A stretch of 64,000 nucleotides of DNA from Bacteroidales bacterium 52_46 (GTDB lineage Bacteria; Bacteroidota; Bacteroidia; Bacteroidales; Muribaculaceae), in contig MNQK01000030.1 in NCBI GenBank assembly GCA_001915385.1, positions 1 to 64,000 on the forward strand. The letters run 5' to 3'. Shown here one piece after another: positions 24,059-32,472 of the stretch. The first letter of the stretch is position 1. Each line of letters opens with the position of its first letter. The notes beneath the pieces are model-generated. The model had not been told where the DNA came from, searched no databases, and saw only the letters and a list, made by a program, of their open reading frames with translations. Made by a program: the position numbers and the translations under genes.

Positions 24059-25093
24059 ATGGCTGTCATCATCCCTAAGAAGTACAAGCTCAAATTGCTT
24101 CCCGAAACTACGGAAATCGCAATCAAGGACATCAAGATGTTCTTCCAGGACAAACTGTCGGAAGCGCTCAACCTGCGCCGTGTCACCGCACCCCTTTTCG
24201 TCCTTTCGGGCACCGGACTCAACGACGACCTCAACGGCGTAGAAAAACCGGTGGGCTTCGACGTCAAGGCTATCGGAGGCCGTCATGCCGAAGTGGTTCA
24301 CTCTCTCGCCAAATGGAAACGCGCCAAGCTCGCCGACTATGACATAGCCCCGGGCTTCGGACTCTACACCGACATGAACGCCATCCGCGCCGACGAGGAC
24401 CTCGACAACCTCCATTCGCTCTACGTCGACCAGTGGGACTGGGAACGCACCATCGAAGCGTCCGACCGCAACCTCGGTTTCCTCAAGGACATCGTCAGGA
24501 AAATCTATCAGGCCCTGCTCGACACCGAGGAGATGATCTACAAGCGCTTTCCCCACATCACCCCCACGCTTCCCAAGGAGATAACATTCGTCCACGCCGC
24601 CGACCTGCAGAAGCAGTATCCCGACCTCACCCCCAAGCAGCGTGAATACGAAGTAACCAAGAAATACGGCGCAGTATTTATAATAGGTATCGGCGACACC
24701 CTCGCCGACGGGAAACCCCACGACGGCCGTGCCCCCGACTACGACGACTGGTCGACCGACAACGGCGAAGGCTCCACCGGCCTCAACGGCGACATCGTGG
24801 TATGGAACACCGTGCTCGAATGCCCGTTTGAAATCTCGTCGATGGGTATCCGCGTCGACGCCAAGGCTCTCCGCTGCCAGCTCGACAAAGCCGGCTGCCC
24901 CGAACGTGCCGAGCTCAAATTCCACAAAGCGCTCCTCGACGGCAAGCTTCCCCTCTCCATCGGCGGAGGCATAGGCCAGAGCCGCCTGTGCATGTTCATC
25001 CTCCAGAAAGCCCACATAGGTGAAGTCCAGGCCTCAATCTGGCCCGACGACCAGGTGGAAGAGCTCGCCGCCGCCGGCATCCGCCTCATCTGA
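24059..25093 (+). CDS. asnA: Aspartate-ammonia ligase (asparagine synthetase A)
   Basis: A 344-residue class II synthetase-like enzyme that makes asparagine from aspartate, ammonia and ATP. Visible are TAPLFVLSGTGLNDDLNGVEKPVGFD, SLYVDQWDWE, and the C-terminal LPLSIGGGIGQSRLCMFILQKAHIGEVQASIWP. The ATG at 24059 (MAVIIPKKYKLKLLPE) is chosen; the longer frame starts within the promoter. An asparaginase lies 5 kb downstream, so synthesis and breakdown genes are close but not in one operon. Confidence 0.95.
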   Translation: MAVIIPKKYKLKLLPETTEIAIKDIKMFFQDKLSEALNLRRVTAPLFVLSGTGLNDDLNGVEKPVGFDVKAIGGRHAEVVHSLAKWKRAKLADYDIAPGFGLYTDMNAIRADEDLDNLHSLYVDQWDWERTIEASDRNLGFLKDIVRKIYQALLDTEEMIYKRFPHITPTLPKEITFVHAADLQKQYPDLTPKQREYEVTKKYGAVFIIGIGDTLADGKPHDGRAPDYDDWSTDNGEGSTGLNGDIVVWNTVLECPFEISSMGIRVDAKALRCQLDKAGCPERAELKFHKALLDGKLPLSIGGGIGQSRLCMFILQKAHIGEVQASIWPDDQVEELAAAGIRLI

Positions 25094-25101
25094 CCCGCCA
25101 A

Positions 25102-25145
25102 CAAAACGGGTCAGACCCGTCCGACATGTCCGACCGGTCTGACCC
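25102..25145. repeat. GTCCGACATGTCCGAC words
   Basis: ACGGGTCAGACCCGTCCGAC, ATGTCCGACC and GGTCTGACCC: the same word family as at 6219 and 29880, between asnA and the converging phage-tail-like gene. Confidence 0.75.
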
Positions 25146-25161
25146 ATTAAAAATTCAACCT

Positions 25162-27675
25162 TCAACATTCAAAATTCAGAACCACCCTCTCCACCCGGCT
25201 CCCCGCAGCCATCTCACCGGAGATTTCCACCTCGACCACCGAGTCGCGCATCGCGCACGCCCCTATAAGCAGCGGACTGTTGACCACCCCGCGGAACTCT
25301 ATCGCACTTTCCGACCGCGCTTCATCCGCAATAGTGCGCGACACCACGCGCATCGCCCCGTTGATATTGCGCGAACGCAACTCGGCTCCCGCCCTGTACA
25401 CCCTCATGCCGGCCCGATACCATTCGAGAGCCGGCATGTCGCATCTCAGCCGGTAGGCGAACTCCACCATCTCCGACGTTCCCGCGGCCGTGTCCCTGAT
25501 GCCGAGGTCACTGTCGACGAGCAGTCCGCGCCCACTGTCATGAAATCCCGTCGCACTCAGTCCACCGGCCTCGCGCCAGCCGCCGTCAAGGCTGTTCTTT
25601 ATGCGTATGCGCCCGTCGGCGCCGGCGAGCCATAACTCCTTGTCGCGCCTGTCCCAACCGGCCGCGATGTCGGCAATCCCCGTCTCGAGCGTAGTGATAT
25701 TGCCGCGGCTCAGCCCTATCAGGTCGCCCGACGCAATGCATACGGCGGGATATTTGTCATCGTCGGTTTCTGCAACAGCCCCGCGGTTCGTCACGCACCG
25801 GCGGTCGAGGCGGTCGCACCGCAGCGAGGATATTCCCGCGCCGATACTGAGCAGGAATATACCGTCATCGGTCATCGCATATATGCGGCGGTGGCCGAAC
25901 TCCCACGCGCTCCCGCGGCGGTCGACCGCCAGCATCGCCGTCACATTGCCGCAACCTGCCTCCGCTACCGCGACACCGTCGGCGGGATTGCCTCGCCCTG
26001 CCACGATAAGCGCCGACGGCATCGTCTCGTTCTCCACACCGTCGGACACGTAGCCGAACGCCTCGTCGGTAGCCGCAAGTTCTATGCCGCGGCAGTCGGG
26101 ACTGAAATAATATGCCGCGCGGCGGCTCTCGTCGGGCGACAGCGGAAACTCCCCCTTGTACACCGCGCCGTCCCGCTCGAGCAGTATCGTCATCTTCACC
26201 GCGTCGGGGCGCGGACTGCACAGCGCCGGCGAGAACCGCAGCGGCGCACTGTGCGTGCCCCACGACGTGGTCACACGCTTCACCCCCGACGCCATCTCCG
26301 TCACCACAACGCAACGCCACTGATGCGTCTCCGTCTCAGGCGTGACCTCCGATACAAGCTCTTCCGCGCGGTAACCCCTGAACCCCTTGGCCGTAATGCC
26401 GCCCCACACGGCATTGTCGCCCGCCACGCACCCGCTTTCCGCCGTAAACCGGTTAGGCACCATGCACAGCGCCACCCTCCGGTCCGTGGCATCGGCTTTC
26501 CGCGCCAGCACCGCCGCCACGGCCGCATTCTCACCATCCACACCCTGCACGCCGCGCCGCATCACCCTCACCTCGATGTCAAGCGCCGACCCGCTGTCGA
26601 AGGGATTGTGCACCACGGCGGCCTCGCGAAACGCCGCGTCGCCTTTCATGGCCAGTCCGCGGAGCCGTTGCGCCATATATCCGCGGGCAGGCACCATGGT
26701 CACAGATGCGCCGGGCACGAAGCAGCGGAGCGCCACGCCGTTCGTGCCCGACCGTTCAAGGGCGTTCGCCGCCGTCACACCGCCGTCAGCCGGATGCACC
26801 GGCAACGATGTCTCCACCACCAGTCGTTTCACCCTCCCGGGCTCGATATCGCTCTCCGACACCTGACGCAGACGCAGCTTGTACACATCGGCGCTCACCC
26901 TCAGGCGTCCTCGTTGCCGGCGGTCGTCGCTAAGCATGCATCGCAGTTCGTCGACGCCCTGCACCCCCGACGGCGCTCCTACGGCCACCACCGGCGAACG
27001 GTACAGCACCTCACCCCCGCTCCCCTCCAGGCGATAGCGTGCAAGTACCGGCTGCAGCTCCATTCCGCCGCGCGTGGTCTTGTCGGCAAGCTCGGCGTAG
27101 CAGCGCAGCAGGTCCTTGCTCAGCCGGTCGGCGTCGGCGTCGCACAGCGTTGTGGAGTGCGTGTCGTATGTTCCCGTCAGCTCACGCTCCTCGGCGTCGG
27201 CACTCAGGCGCATCACGTCGGCCGCCTCGAAACGCAGCACCGGGTATCCCGCCTCGCGGCGCACGCTCCATCGCCCGTCGGCGCCCTGCACGAGCATATA
27301 CCTGTCGTCATCGGTCATCACGACCACGCTTTTTGTGCTTACCGCGACGGCACACCTGACCGTTCCGGTCACTCCCCCGATGTCATACCCCGCCTTGTCG
27401 CTGTCGAGATACACCGTCCTGAGCCTGTTTCCCTCCCTGACAATGCATATACGCCCCTCCGTGCCGCCGTGCAGCGTGAGCAGCGGCAGCGTCGTGAGTT
27501 TCGCATTTCTGGCCGGACGTCCCGCCGCCACAAGATATTTTCCGCGGCGGTTACGGCGCAGATTGCTGCATCTGAGCGCTGTAACCCACGTATCACTCAC
27601 CTCGCCCTCAATCGGAAGCGGCCATACTGTCATCCCTTTGCTGTTATCTTTCATCTCCTTGTTGTTATATTTCAT
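25162..27675 (-). CDS. Hypothetical phage tail-like beta-propeller protein
   Basis: An 837-residue soluble protein that is strongly beta-rich, with no signal peptide. The N-terminal part has a PLPIEGEVSDTWVTALRCSN start and repeated short strands (GGTEGRICIVREGNRLRTV, TKSVVVMTDDDRYMLVQGADG). A later part (IYAMTDDGIFLLSIG, DLIGLSRGNITTLETGIADIAAGWDRRDKELWLAGADGRI) resembles the propeller of P22 gp10-like tail or stopper proteins. The end (VVEVEISGEMAAGSRVERVV) resembles the closing strands of that group. It stands alone between asnA and metG. The ATG at 27675 follows a GGAG and a promoter box, so 27675 is preferred over starts at 27693 or 27702. The last residues NFEC come from an intergenic repeat. 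Family call is tentative. Confidence 0.5.
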   Translation of the reverse strand: MKYNNKEMKDNSKGMTVWPLPIEGEVSDTWVTALRCSNLRRNRRGKYLVAAGRPARNAKLTTLPLLTLHGGTEGRICIVREGNRLRTVYLDSDKAGYDIGGVTGTVRCAVAVSTKSVVVMTDDDRYMLVQGADGRWSVRREAGYPVLRFEAADVMRLSADAEERELTGTYDTHSTTLCDADADRLSKDLLRCYAELADKTTRGGMELQPVLARYRLEGSGGEVLYRSPVVAVGAPSGVQGVDELRCMLSDDRRQRGRLRVSADVYKLRLRQVSESDIEPGRVKRLVVETSLPVHPADGGVTAANALERSGTNGVALRCFVPGASVTMVPARGYMAQRLRGLAMKGDAAFREAAVVHNPFDSGSALDIEVRVMRRGVQGVDGENAAVAAVLARKADATDRRVALCMVPNRFTAESGCVAGDNAVWGGITAKGFRGYRAEELVSEVTPETETHQWRCVVVTEMASGVKRVTTSWGTHSAPLRFSPALCSPRPDAVKMTILLERDGAVYKGEFPLSPDESRRAAYYFSPDCRGIELAATDEAFGYVSDGVENETMPSALIVAGRGNPADGVAVAEAGCGNVTAMLAVDRRGSAWEFGHRRIYAMTDDGIFLLSIGAGISSLRCDRLDRRCVTNRGAVAETDDDKYPAVCIASGDLIGLSRGNITTLETGIADIAAGWDRRDKELWLAGADGRIRIKNSLDGGWREAGGLSATGFHDSGRGLLVDSDLGIRDTAAGTSEMVEFAYRLRCDMPALEWYRAGMRVYRAGAELRSRNINGAMRVVSRTIADEARSESAIEFRGVVNSPLLIGACAMRDSVVEVEISGEMAAGSRVERVVLNFEC

Positions 27676-27699
27676 AATCTCCGGTAATTTCATTTTCCG

Positions 27700-27707
27700 C
27701 AAAATTA
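27700..27707 (-). promoter_or_regulatory. Promoter box TAATTTTG for the tail-like gene
   Basis: Reading the minus strand, TAATTTTG matches TAnnTTTG. It lies 24 bases before the ATG at 27675, with CGGAG in between. No TTTG is seen at the usual -33 spacing. Confidence 0.55.
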
Positions 27708-27762
27708 CCCGTACCGACGCCTAAAAATGCGTCAAAATCATACACTTCACTGAAATTTTTTA

Positions 27763-27770
27763 TACCTTTG
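27763..27770 (+). promoter_or_regulatory. Putative metG promoter box TACCTTTG
   Basis: TACCTTTG matches TAnnTTTG, 38 bases before the metG ATG. Confidence 0.6.
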
Positions 27771-27808
27771 CGGATAGTCTAAAAAATAATATCCATTATA
27801 TCCTGAAT

Positions 27809-29848
27809 ATGAAAAATTTCAAACGCACCCTCATCACCACCGCTCTCCCCTACGCCAACGGTCCCGTCCACATCGGCCACCTCGCGGGGGTCTACGTCCC
27901 CGCCGACATCTACGCCCGCTACCTGCGTCTCAAAGGTCAGGAAGTCATCATGATAGGCGGCAGCGACGAGCACGGTGTGCCTATCACCATCAAGGCCAAG
28001 GCCGAAGGCGTGACACCTCAGGATATCGTCGACCGTTACCATAAAATCATCAAGGACTCGTTCGCCGAACTCGGCATATCCTTCGACATATATTCACGCA
28101 CCACTTCCGACATTCACTCCCGTACGGCCTCGGAATTCTTCCGCCGCCTCTATGAGAACGGGCAGTTTGTCGAGAAGACATCGATGCAGCTCTTCGACGA
28201 GAAGGCCAACCAGTTCCTCGCCGACCGCTACGTCACCGGCGAATGCCCCCACTGCCACGCCCAGGGCGCCTATGGCGACCAGTGCGAGAAGTGCGGCACA
28301 TCGCTCAACGCCACCGACCTCATCAACCCCAAAAGCGCCATCACAGGCAATACCCCCGTGCTCCGCGAGACCAAGCACTGGTACCTTCCCCTCGACCGCT
28401 GGCAGTCGGCCCTCGAAAAATGGATTCTCGACGGCCACAAGGAGTGGAAGACCAACGTCTACGGCCAGTGCAAGTCATGGCTCGACCTCGGCCTCCAGCC
28501 CCGTGCCGTCAGCCGCGACCTCGACTGGGGCGTACCCGTGCCCGTCGAAGGTGCCGACGGCAAGGTGCTCTACGTATGGTTCGACGCCCCCATAGGCTAC
28601 ATTTCCAACACCATAGAGCTCCTCCCCGACTCTTGGGAAAAATGGTGGAAGGATTCCGACACCCGCATCATCAACTTCATCGGCAAGGACAACATCGTGT
28701 TCCACTGCATCGTGTTCCCCGCCATGATGATGGCCTACGGCGACAACTTCCAGCTTCCCGACAACGTGCCCGCCAACGAGTTCCTCAACCTCGAGGGCGA
28801 CAAAATATCCACATCGCGCAACTGGGCCATCTGGCTCCACGAATACCTCCGCGACTTCCCCGGCAAGCAGGACGTGCTCCGCTACGTCCTCACCGCCAAC
28901 GCTCCCGAGACCAAGGACAACGACTTCACCTGGCGCGACTTCCAGGCCCGCAACAACTCCGAGCTCGTAGCCATCCTCGGCAACTTCGTCAACCGCGCGA
29001 TGGTGCTCACTTTCAAATACTTCGACGGCATTGTTCCGCAGCCCGGCGAACTCGCCGACGTCGACCGCGCGGCCATAGCTGAAATCCGCCAGTCGGTAGA
29101 GGCTCTTACCGCCGCCCTCGACACCTTCCACTTCCGCGAAGCGCTCAAGGAGGCCATGAACATCGCCCGTATCGGCAACCGCTACCTCCAGGAGACCGAA
29201 CCCTGGAAAGTGGCCAAGACCGACCCCCAACGCGTCAAGACCATACTCAACGTAGCCATTCAGATCTGCGCCAACATAGCCATCGCTTTCGAGCCGTTCC
29301 TCCCGTTCATGAGCGAGAAACTTCTCCGAATGCTCAACGGCGACAAGATTTCATGGGACATGCTCGGCTGCTTCGACCTCGTACCCGCCGGCGCGCAGCT
29401 TCAGCAGCCCGAACTCCTCTTCGAGAAAATCGAGGACGACGTCATTCAGGCACAGCTCGACCGCCTCGCAGCCATCAAGGAGCAGAACAAGCTCAAGGCA
29501 TGGCAGCCCGAACCCCAGGCCGCGCCCGTCGACTTCGACACCTTCCTCAAGCTCGACATACGCGTAGGCAAAGTGCTCGAATGTCAGGCCGTACCCAAAG
29601 CCGACAAGCTCCTACGCTTCCTCATCGACGACGGCATGGGCACCCGTACCATCGTCTCAGGCATAGCCAAATACTACAAGCCCGAGGACCTCGTAGGCAA
29701 GCAGGTATGCTTCATAGCCAACTTCCCCCCGCGCAAACTCAAAGGCGTCGAATCACAGGGCATGATACTCTCAGCCGAGAATCCCGACGGCACCCTGACA
29801 GTAATCTCGGCCGCCGACACCCTCGCCCCCGGCTCTAAAATCTGCTGA
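27809..29848 (+). CDS. metG: Methionyl-tRNA synthetase
   Basis: A 679-residue class I synthetase. The HIGH motif is His21-Ile-Gly-His24, the zinc knuckle has two CxxC pairs (CPHCHAQGAYGDQCEKC), and the KMSKS loop reads DKISTS. The anticodon-binding helical domain follows, and residues from about 570 form the C-terminal EMAP/Trbp111-like tRNA-binding domain (LDIRVGKVLECQAVPKADKLLRFLID). This full-length two-part form is usual in Bacteroidetes. Confidence 0.97.
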   Translation: MKNFKRTLITTALPYANGPVHIGHLAGVYVPADIYARYLRLKGQEVIMIGGSDEHGVPITIKAKAEGVTPQDIVDRYHKIIKDSFAELGISFDIYSRTTSDIHSRTASEFFRRLYENGQFVEKTSMQLFDEKANQFLADRYVTGECPHCHAQGAYGDQCEKCGTSLNATDLINPKSAITGNTPVLRETKHWYLPLDRWQSALEKWILDGHKEWKTNVYGQCKSWLDLGLQPRAVSRDLDWGVPVPVEGADGKVLYVWFDAPIGYISNTIELLPDSWEKWWKDSDTRIINFIGKDNIVFHCIVFPAMMMAYGDNFQLPDNVPANEFLNLEGDKISTSRNWAIWLHEYLRDFPGKQDVLRYVLTANAPETKDNDFTWRDFQARNNSELVAILGNFVNRAMVLTFKYFDGIVPQPGELADVDRAAIAEIRQSVEALTAALDTFHFREALKEAMNIARIGNRYLQETEPWKVAKTDPQRVKTILNVAIQICANIAIAFEPFLPFMSEKLLRMLNGDKISWDMLGCFDLVPAGAQLQQPELLFEKIEDDVIQAQLDRLAAIKEQNKLKAWQPEPQAAPVDFDTFLKLDIRVGKVLECQAVPKADKLLRFLIDDGMGTRTIVSGIAKYYKPEDLVGKQVCFIANFPPRKLKGVESQGMILSAENPDGTLTVISAADTLAPGSKIC

Positions 29849-30005
29849 CCCAAGGTAGTAGACGCGGTTTTTAACCGCGTATCCGACCCCTCCGACCTGT
29901 CTGACCTGTCTGACCTGTCCTACCCTCCCTGATTATCTCGTTAAATCAAGATCAATCCCGATTAATCCCGATTAATCTTTCAAAATCCAAAATTCAAAAT
30001 TGCTC
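29849..30005. repeat. Spacer of four repeat types
   Basis: Between metG and asparaginase: a hairpin GACGCGGTTTTTAACCGCGT (29861-29880, family with 40861), GTCTGACCT words (29885-29930), GATTAATCCC words (29937-29985) and CAAAATTCAAAATT (29986-30002). Four families stand side by side in 157 bases. Confidence 0.8.
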
Positions 30006-31040
30006 ATGAAGCCACGCATTTTAATCCTCTACACAGGCGGCACTATCGGCATGATTGAAGACGCCGCGACAAAATCGTTGCGCCCGTTCGATTTCAATCA
30101 TCTCATCGACAACGTACCGAAGATTAAGATGCTCGACTACTTCATTGAGCATATACAGTTCGACCCGCCCATCGACTCGTCCGACATGAAGCCCTCCAAC
30201 TGGGCCGACATTGCCTCGCAGATCGAGAAGCATTACAACGAGTTCGACGGCTTCGTCGTGCTCCACGGCACCGACACGATGGCCTACACCGCGTCGGCTC
30301 TCTCCTTCATGCTCCGCAACCTCGACAAACCGGTCATCATCACCGGCTCGCAGCTCCCCATTGGCGAGGTGCGCACCGACGGCGAGGAAAACCTCATCAC
30401 CGCCCTGCAGATTGCCGCCGCCATCGACCCCGTCGACAACGGCCCCATGATACGCGAAGTCGCCATCCTGTTCGAGAACTACCTCTGGCGAGGCAACCGT
30501 GCCACCAAAAAGAGCGCCGACAACTTCAACGCCTTCAAGAGCTACAACTATCCGCCTCTCGCCCAGATTGGCCTCGGCATAAACTACAACCACGACGTGC
30601 TCCGTCGACCCGCCGAACGCCGTCCCCTCGAGGTGCACACCGCCATGGACACATCCGTGATGTTCATCGACCTCTTCCCCGGCATCTCCGACTCCTCGCT
30701 GCGCCATCAGCTCGCCACCCCCGGCATCAAGGCAATCGTGCTCCGCACCTACGGCGCCGGCAACGCCCCGACGACACAATGGTTCTACGACGCCATACGC
30801 GCGGCCGTCGACCGCGGCAAAATCATTGTCAACGTCACCCAATGCGTGGCCGGAGGTGTCCACATCAAACGTTACTATTCCGGCAACCGACTCCTCGCCG
30901 CAGGCGCCATATCCGGCTACGACATAACCTCCGAAGCCGCCATAACCAAACTGATGCACCTCCTCGCCAAATCCTACGACCCCAAAATCGTATCCAAAGA
31001 AATGGCAACCCCCATCTGCGGCGAAATGACCCCCCAATAG
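30006..31040 (+). CDS. ansA: Asparaginase, type I-like
   Basis: A 344-residue L-asparaginase with both catalytic threonine motifs: LYTGGTIGM near the start and LHGTDTMAYT near residue 90. It has no signal peptide, so it is a cytoplasmic type I-like enzyme that converts asparagine to aspartate and ammonia. The ATG at 30006 (MKPRILILYTGG) is chosen over a TTG in the repeat. The ansA symbol is by family resemblance. Confidence 0.93.
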   Translation: MKPRILILYTGGTIGMIEDAATKSLRPFDFNHLIDNVPKIKMLDYFIEHIQFDPPIDSSDMKPSNWADIASQIEKHYNEFDGFVVLHGTDTMAYTASALSFMLRNLDKPVIITGSQLPIGEVRTDGEENLITALQIAAAIDPVDNGPMIREVAILFENYLWRGNRATKKSADNFNAFKSYNYPPLAQIGLGINYNHDVLRRPAERRPLEVHTAMDTSVMFIDLFPGISDSSLRHQLATPGIKAIVLRTYGAGNAPTTQWFYDAIRAAVDRGKIIVNVTQCVAGGVHIKRYYSGNRLLAAGAISGYDITSEAAITKLMHLLAKSYDPKIVSKEMATPICGEMTPQ

Positions 31041-31290
31041 CGCTCTCATAATTAGCAATGAGCAATTAGCAATGAGTAATTGGTAATGAAAATAAAAGCC
31101 GCCGACCTCGCGTAGCAATAATTATGAATTGTGTTATCGCTTTAGCGCTTGCGTAGCAAGAATTGTGAATTATGAATTGAACCTAAACGCTCCCCGCGCG
31201 TTAAAAATCACAAAGGACCCCCAAAGTCGTTAGTGTCCTTAAAGACCCTAATGACCTTAAAGACCTTACCACCCCGTCCGACCCCATAAA
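31041..31290. repeat. Spacer of ATTAGCAATGAG, ATTATGAATT and CTTAAAGACC words
   Basis: ATTAGCAATGAGCAATTAG words at 31050-31090, ATTGTGAATTATGAATTG words around 31115-31180, and GTCCTTAAAGACCCTAATG words at 31228-31275. No gene is seen. Confidence 0.75.
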
Positions 31291-31316
31291 TTTCAACTAT
31301 TAAAACCCCGACAATC

Positions 31317-31982
31317 ATGAAACAAAGCGGATTTACAATAATCAACCTCATCATTCTCGGCATAGGCATACTCTTCATCGCCGCCTGCCGCCGTCCCGAC
31401 TTCCTCCATGCCCTGGTATTCTTCACCGGCATCGCTTTCATCATTCCGGGCGTCATCAACATATTCTCACTCCTCCTCTCCGAGGGTAAAAAAGGAAAAT
31501 ACGACGAAAAAGACCGCCGCGACCGTCCCACGCAGTCGGTTTGGGCACGTTTTGCCGGATGGACCGTCTCAATCGCCGCCGTAGTGCTCGGCGCGATGAT
31601 GTGCTTCACTCCCGAAACCTTCCGCACGCCGCTCATCTACATCTTCGCAATTTTCATATTCATCGGAGGCATCTACCATCTTTACATGATGGCACGCGGC
31701 CTGCGTCCCGTCGCATTCGACCTGTGGACCTACATCTTTCCCGCAGCCCTCATAGCTATCGCCTGTGTCCTCTTCTTCCTCCCCTCACTCCGTCATTCCG
31801 ACAGCCAGACCACCGTCGTACTCCTTACAGGCATCTCGATGATAATCTTCGCGGTAACCTCATTCTTCGAGAGCGTCGGCATCCGCGCCTACAACAAACG
31901 CACCGCCGCACTCCCCTCCACCCGCACCACCACCGACACCCATTCCGGCACCCCGACCGACCATACCCTCCCCAACCAATAG
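31317..31982 (+). CDS. DUF308-like membrane protein
   Basis: A 221-residue inner-membrane protein with six predicted helices in three pairs, for example INLIILGIGILFIAACRRPD and TPLIYIFAIFIFIGGIYHLYMM. This helix-pair pattern and the acidic-resistance HdeD-like arrangement point to the DUF308 family. The cytoplasmic tail is Thr/Pro-rich (TTTDTHSGTPTDHTLPNQ). Function is not known. It follows repeat-filled DNA and no promoter stands out. Confidence 0.7.
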   Translation: MKQSGFTIINLIILGIGILFIAACRRPDFLHALVFFTGIAFIIPGVINIFSLLLSEGKKGKYDEKDRRDRPTQSVWARFAGWTVSIAAVVLGAMMCFTPETFRTPLIYIFAIFIFIGGIYHLYMMARGLRPVAFDLWTYIFPAALIAIACVLFFLPSLRHSDSQTTVVLLTGISMIIFAVTSFFESVGIRAYNKRTAALPSTRTTTDTHSGTPTDHTLPNQ

Positions 31983-32073
31983 AATAATCCCGCCCCTCTC
32001 CCATCTCCACCATCCAAAACAAAAAAAGCCAAGTGATGACGCGTAAGCGGAATAATCACCCACACCCATGAGC

Positions 32074-32168
32074 AATGAGTAATTAGCAATTAGCAATGAG
32101 CAATTTTTATAATTGCCAATTACTAATTCCTCATTCCTCATTGCTAATTACTAATTGCTAATTACTAA
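32074..32168. repeat. AATTAGCAATGAG word array
   Basis: GAGCAATGAGTAATTAGCAA words followed by the complementary CATTGCTAATTACTAATTG words, so the array as a whole is an inverted repeat. Confidence 0.85.
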
Positions 32169-32222
32169 TTGACCATAACTCAACGGCCCGGGAAGTTTCC
32201 CGGGCCGTTGAGTTATGGTCAA
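32169..32222. repeat. 26-bp perfect palindrome next to SRP RNA
   Basis: Arms of 26 bases (TTGACCATAACTCAACGGCC through CGGGAA and the exact complement) are separated by two bases. Nothing else in the window matches it. It follows the T-run that ends the SRP RNA on the minus strand. Confidence 0.95.
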
Positions 32223-32224
32223 AA

Positions 32225-32328
32225 AAAAATGGGCAAGCTATCTACATCGCGCCGCTACAACCACCCTACCGTTGCTTCGATCAAGACCTGGCGGAGTTCA
32301 GGGGGAGCATGCCGTATAGGACTTACCC
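32225..32328 (-). ncRNA. ffs: Signal recognition particle RNA (small, 4.5S-type)
   Basis: Read on the minus strand, the RNA has the conserved domain IV: CUGAACUCCGCCAGGUC, a short apical loop, then GAAGCAACGGUAGGG, with CCG/CGG and CCCU/AGGG pairing. The ends pair (GGGUAAG with CUUGCCC), and a run of nine T follows at 32229-32221. A promoter box lies just upstream. It binds Ffh and targets membrane proteins. The apical loop reads UUGAUC where most bacteria have CGGAAG, which is unusual. Ends are estimated from pairing and are accurate to a few bases. Confidence 0.85.
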
Positions 32329-32332
32329 GACA

Positions 32333-32340
32333 CAAAATTA
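32333..32340 (-). promoter_or_regulatory. Promoter box TAATTTTG for SRP RNA
   Basis: On the minus strand TAATTTTG ends 5 bases before the predicted RNA start, the expected position for a -7 box. Confidence 0.7.
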
Positions 32341-32432
32341 CAACCTTTTTTCCATTCCACCAACTTTCTCCCCATATATTTCTCAAAAAAGCACAAAAAT
32401 TCACCACCGCCCGAAGACAACAAGCCAAATAC

Positions 32433-32460
32433 AGGGGCGGGGGCGTCTCGCCCCCGTAGC
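32433..32460. repeat. Half-copy of GGGGGCGTCTCGCCCCC family
   Basis: A single palindromic arm (GGGGCGGGGGCGTCTCGCCC...) lies between the SRP RNA promoter and the 3' end of purN. Confidence 0.9.
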
Positions 32461-32472
32461 GCACGCCATCAA

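Noticed and set aside
25891..27687. A 598-codon plus-strand frame opposite the tail-like gene
   Set aside because: Composition (His, Arg, Pro) is that of an antisense shadow. The minus-strand frame is longer, has a promoter and a ribosome-binding-like GGAG.
32169..32222. The 26-bp palindrome as an ordinary terminator of the DUF308-like gene
   Set aside because: On the plus strand it is followed by A-residues, not T-residues, and it lies 190 bases after the stop codon.
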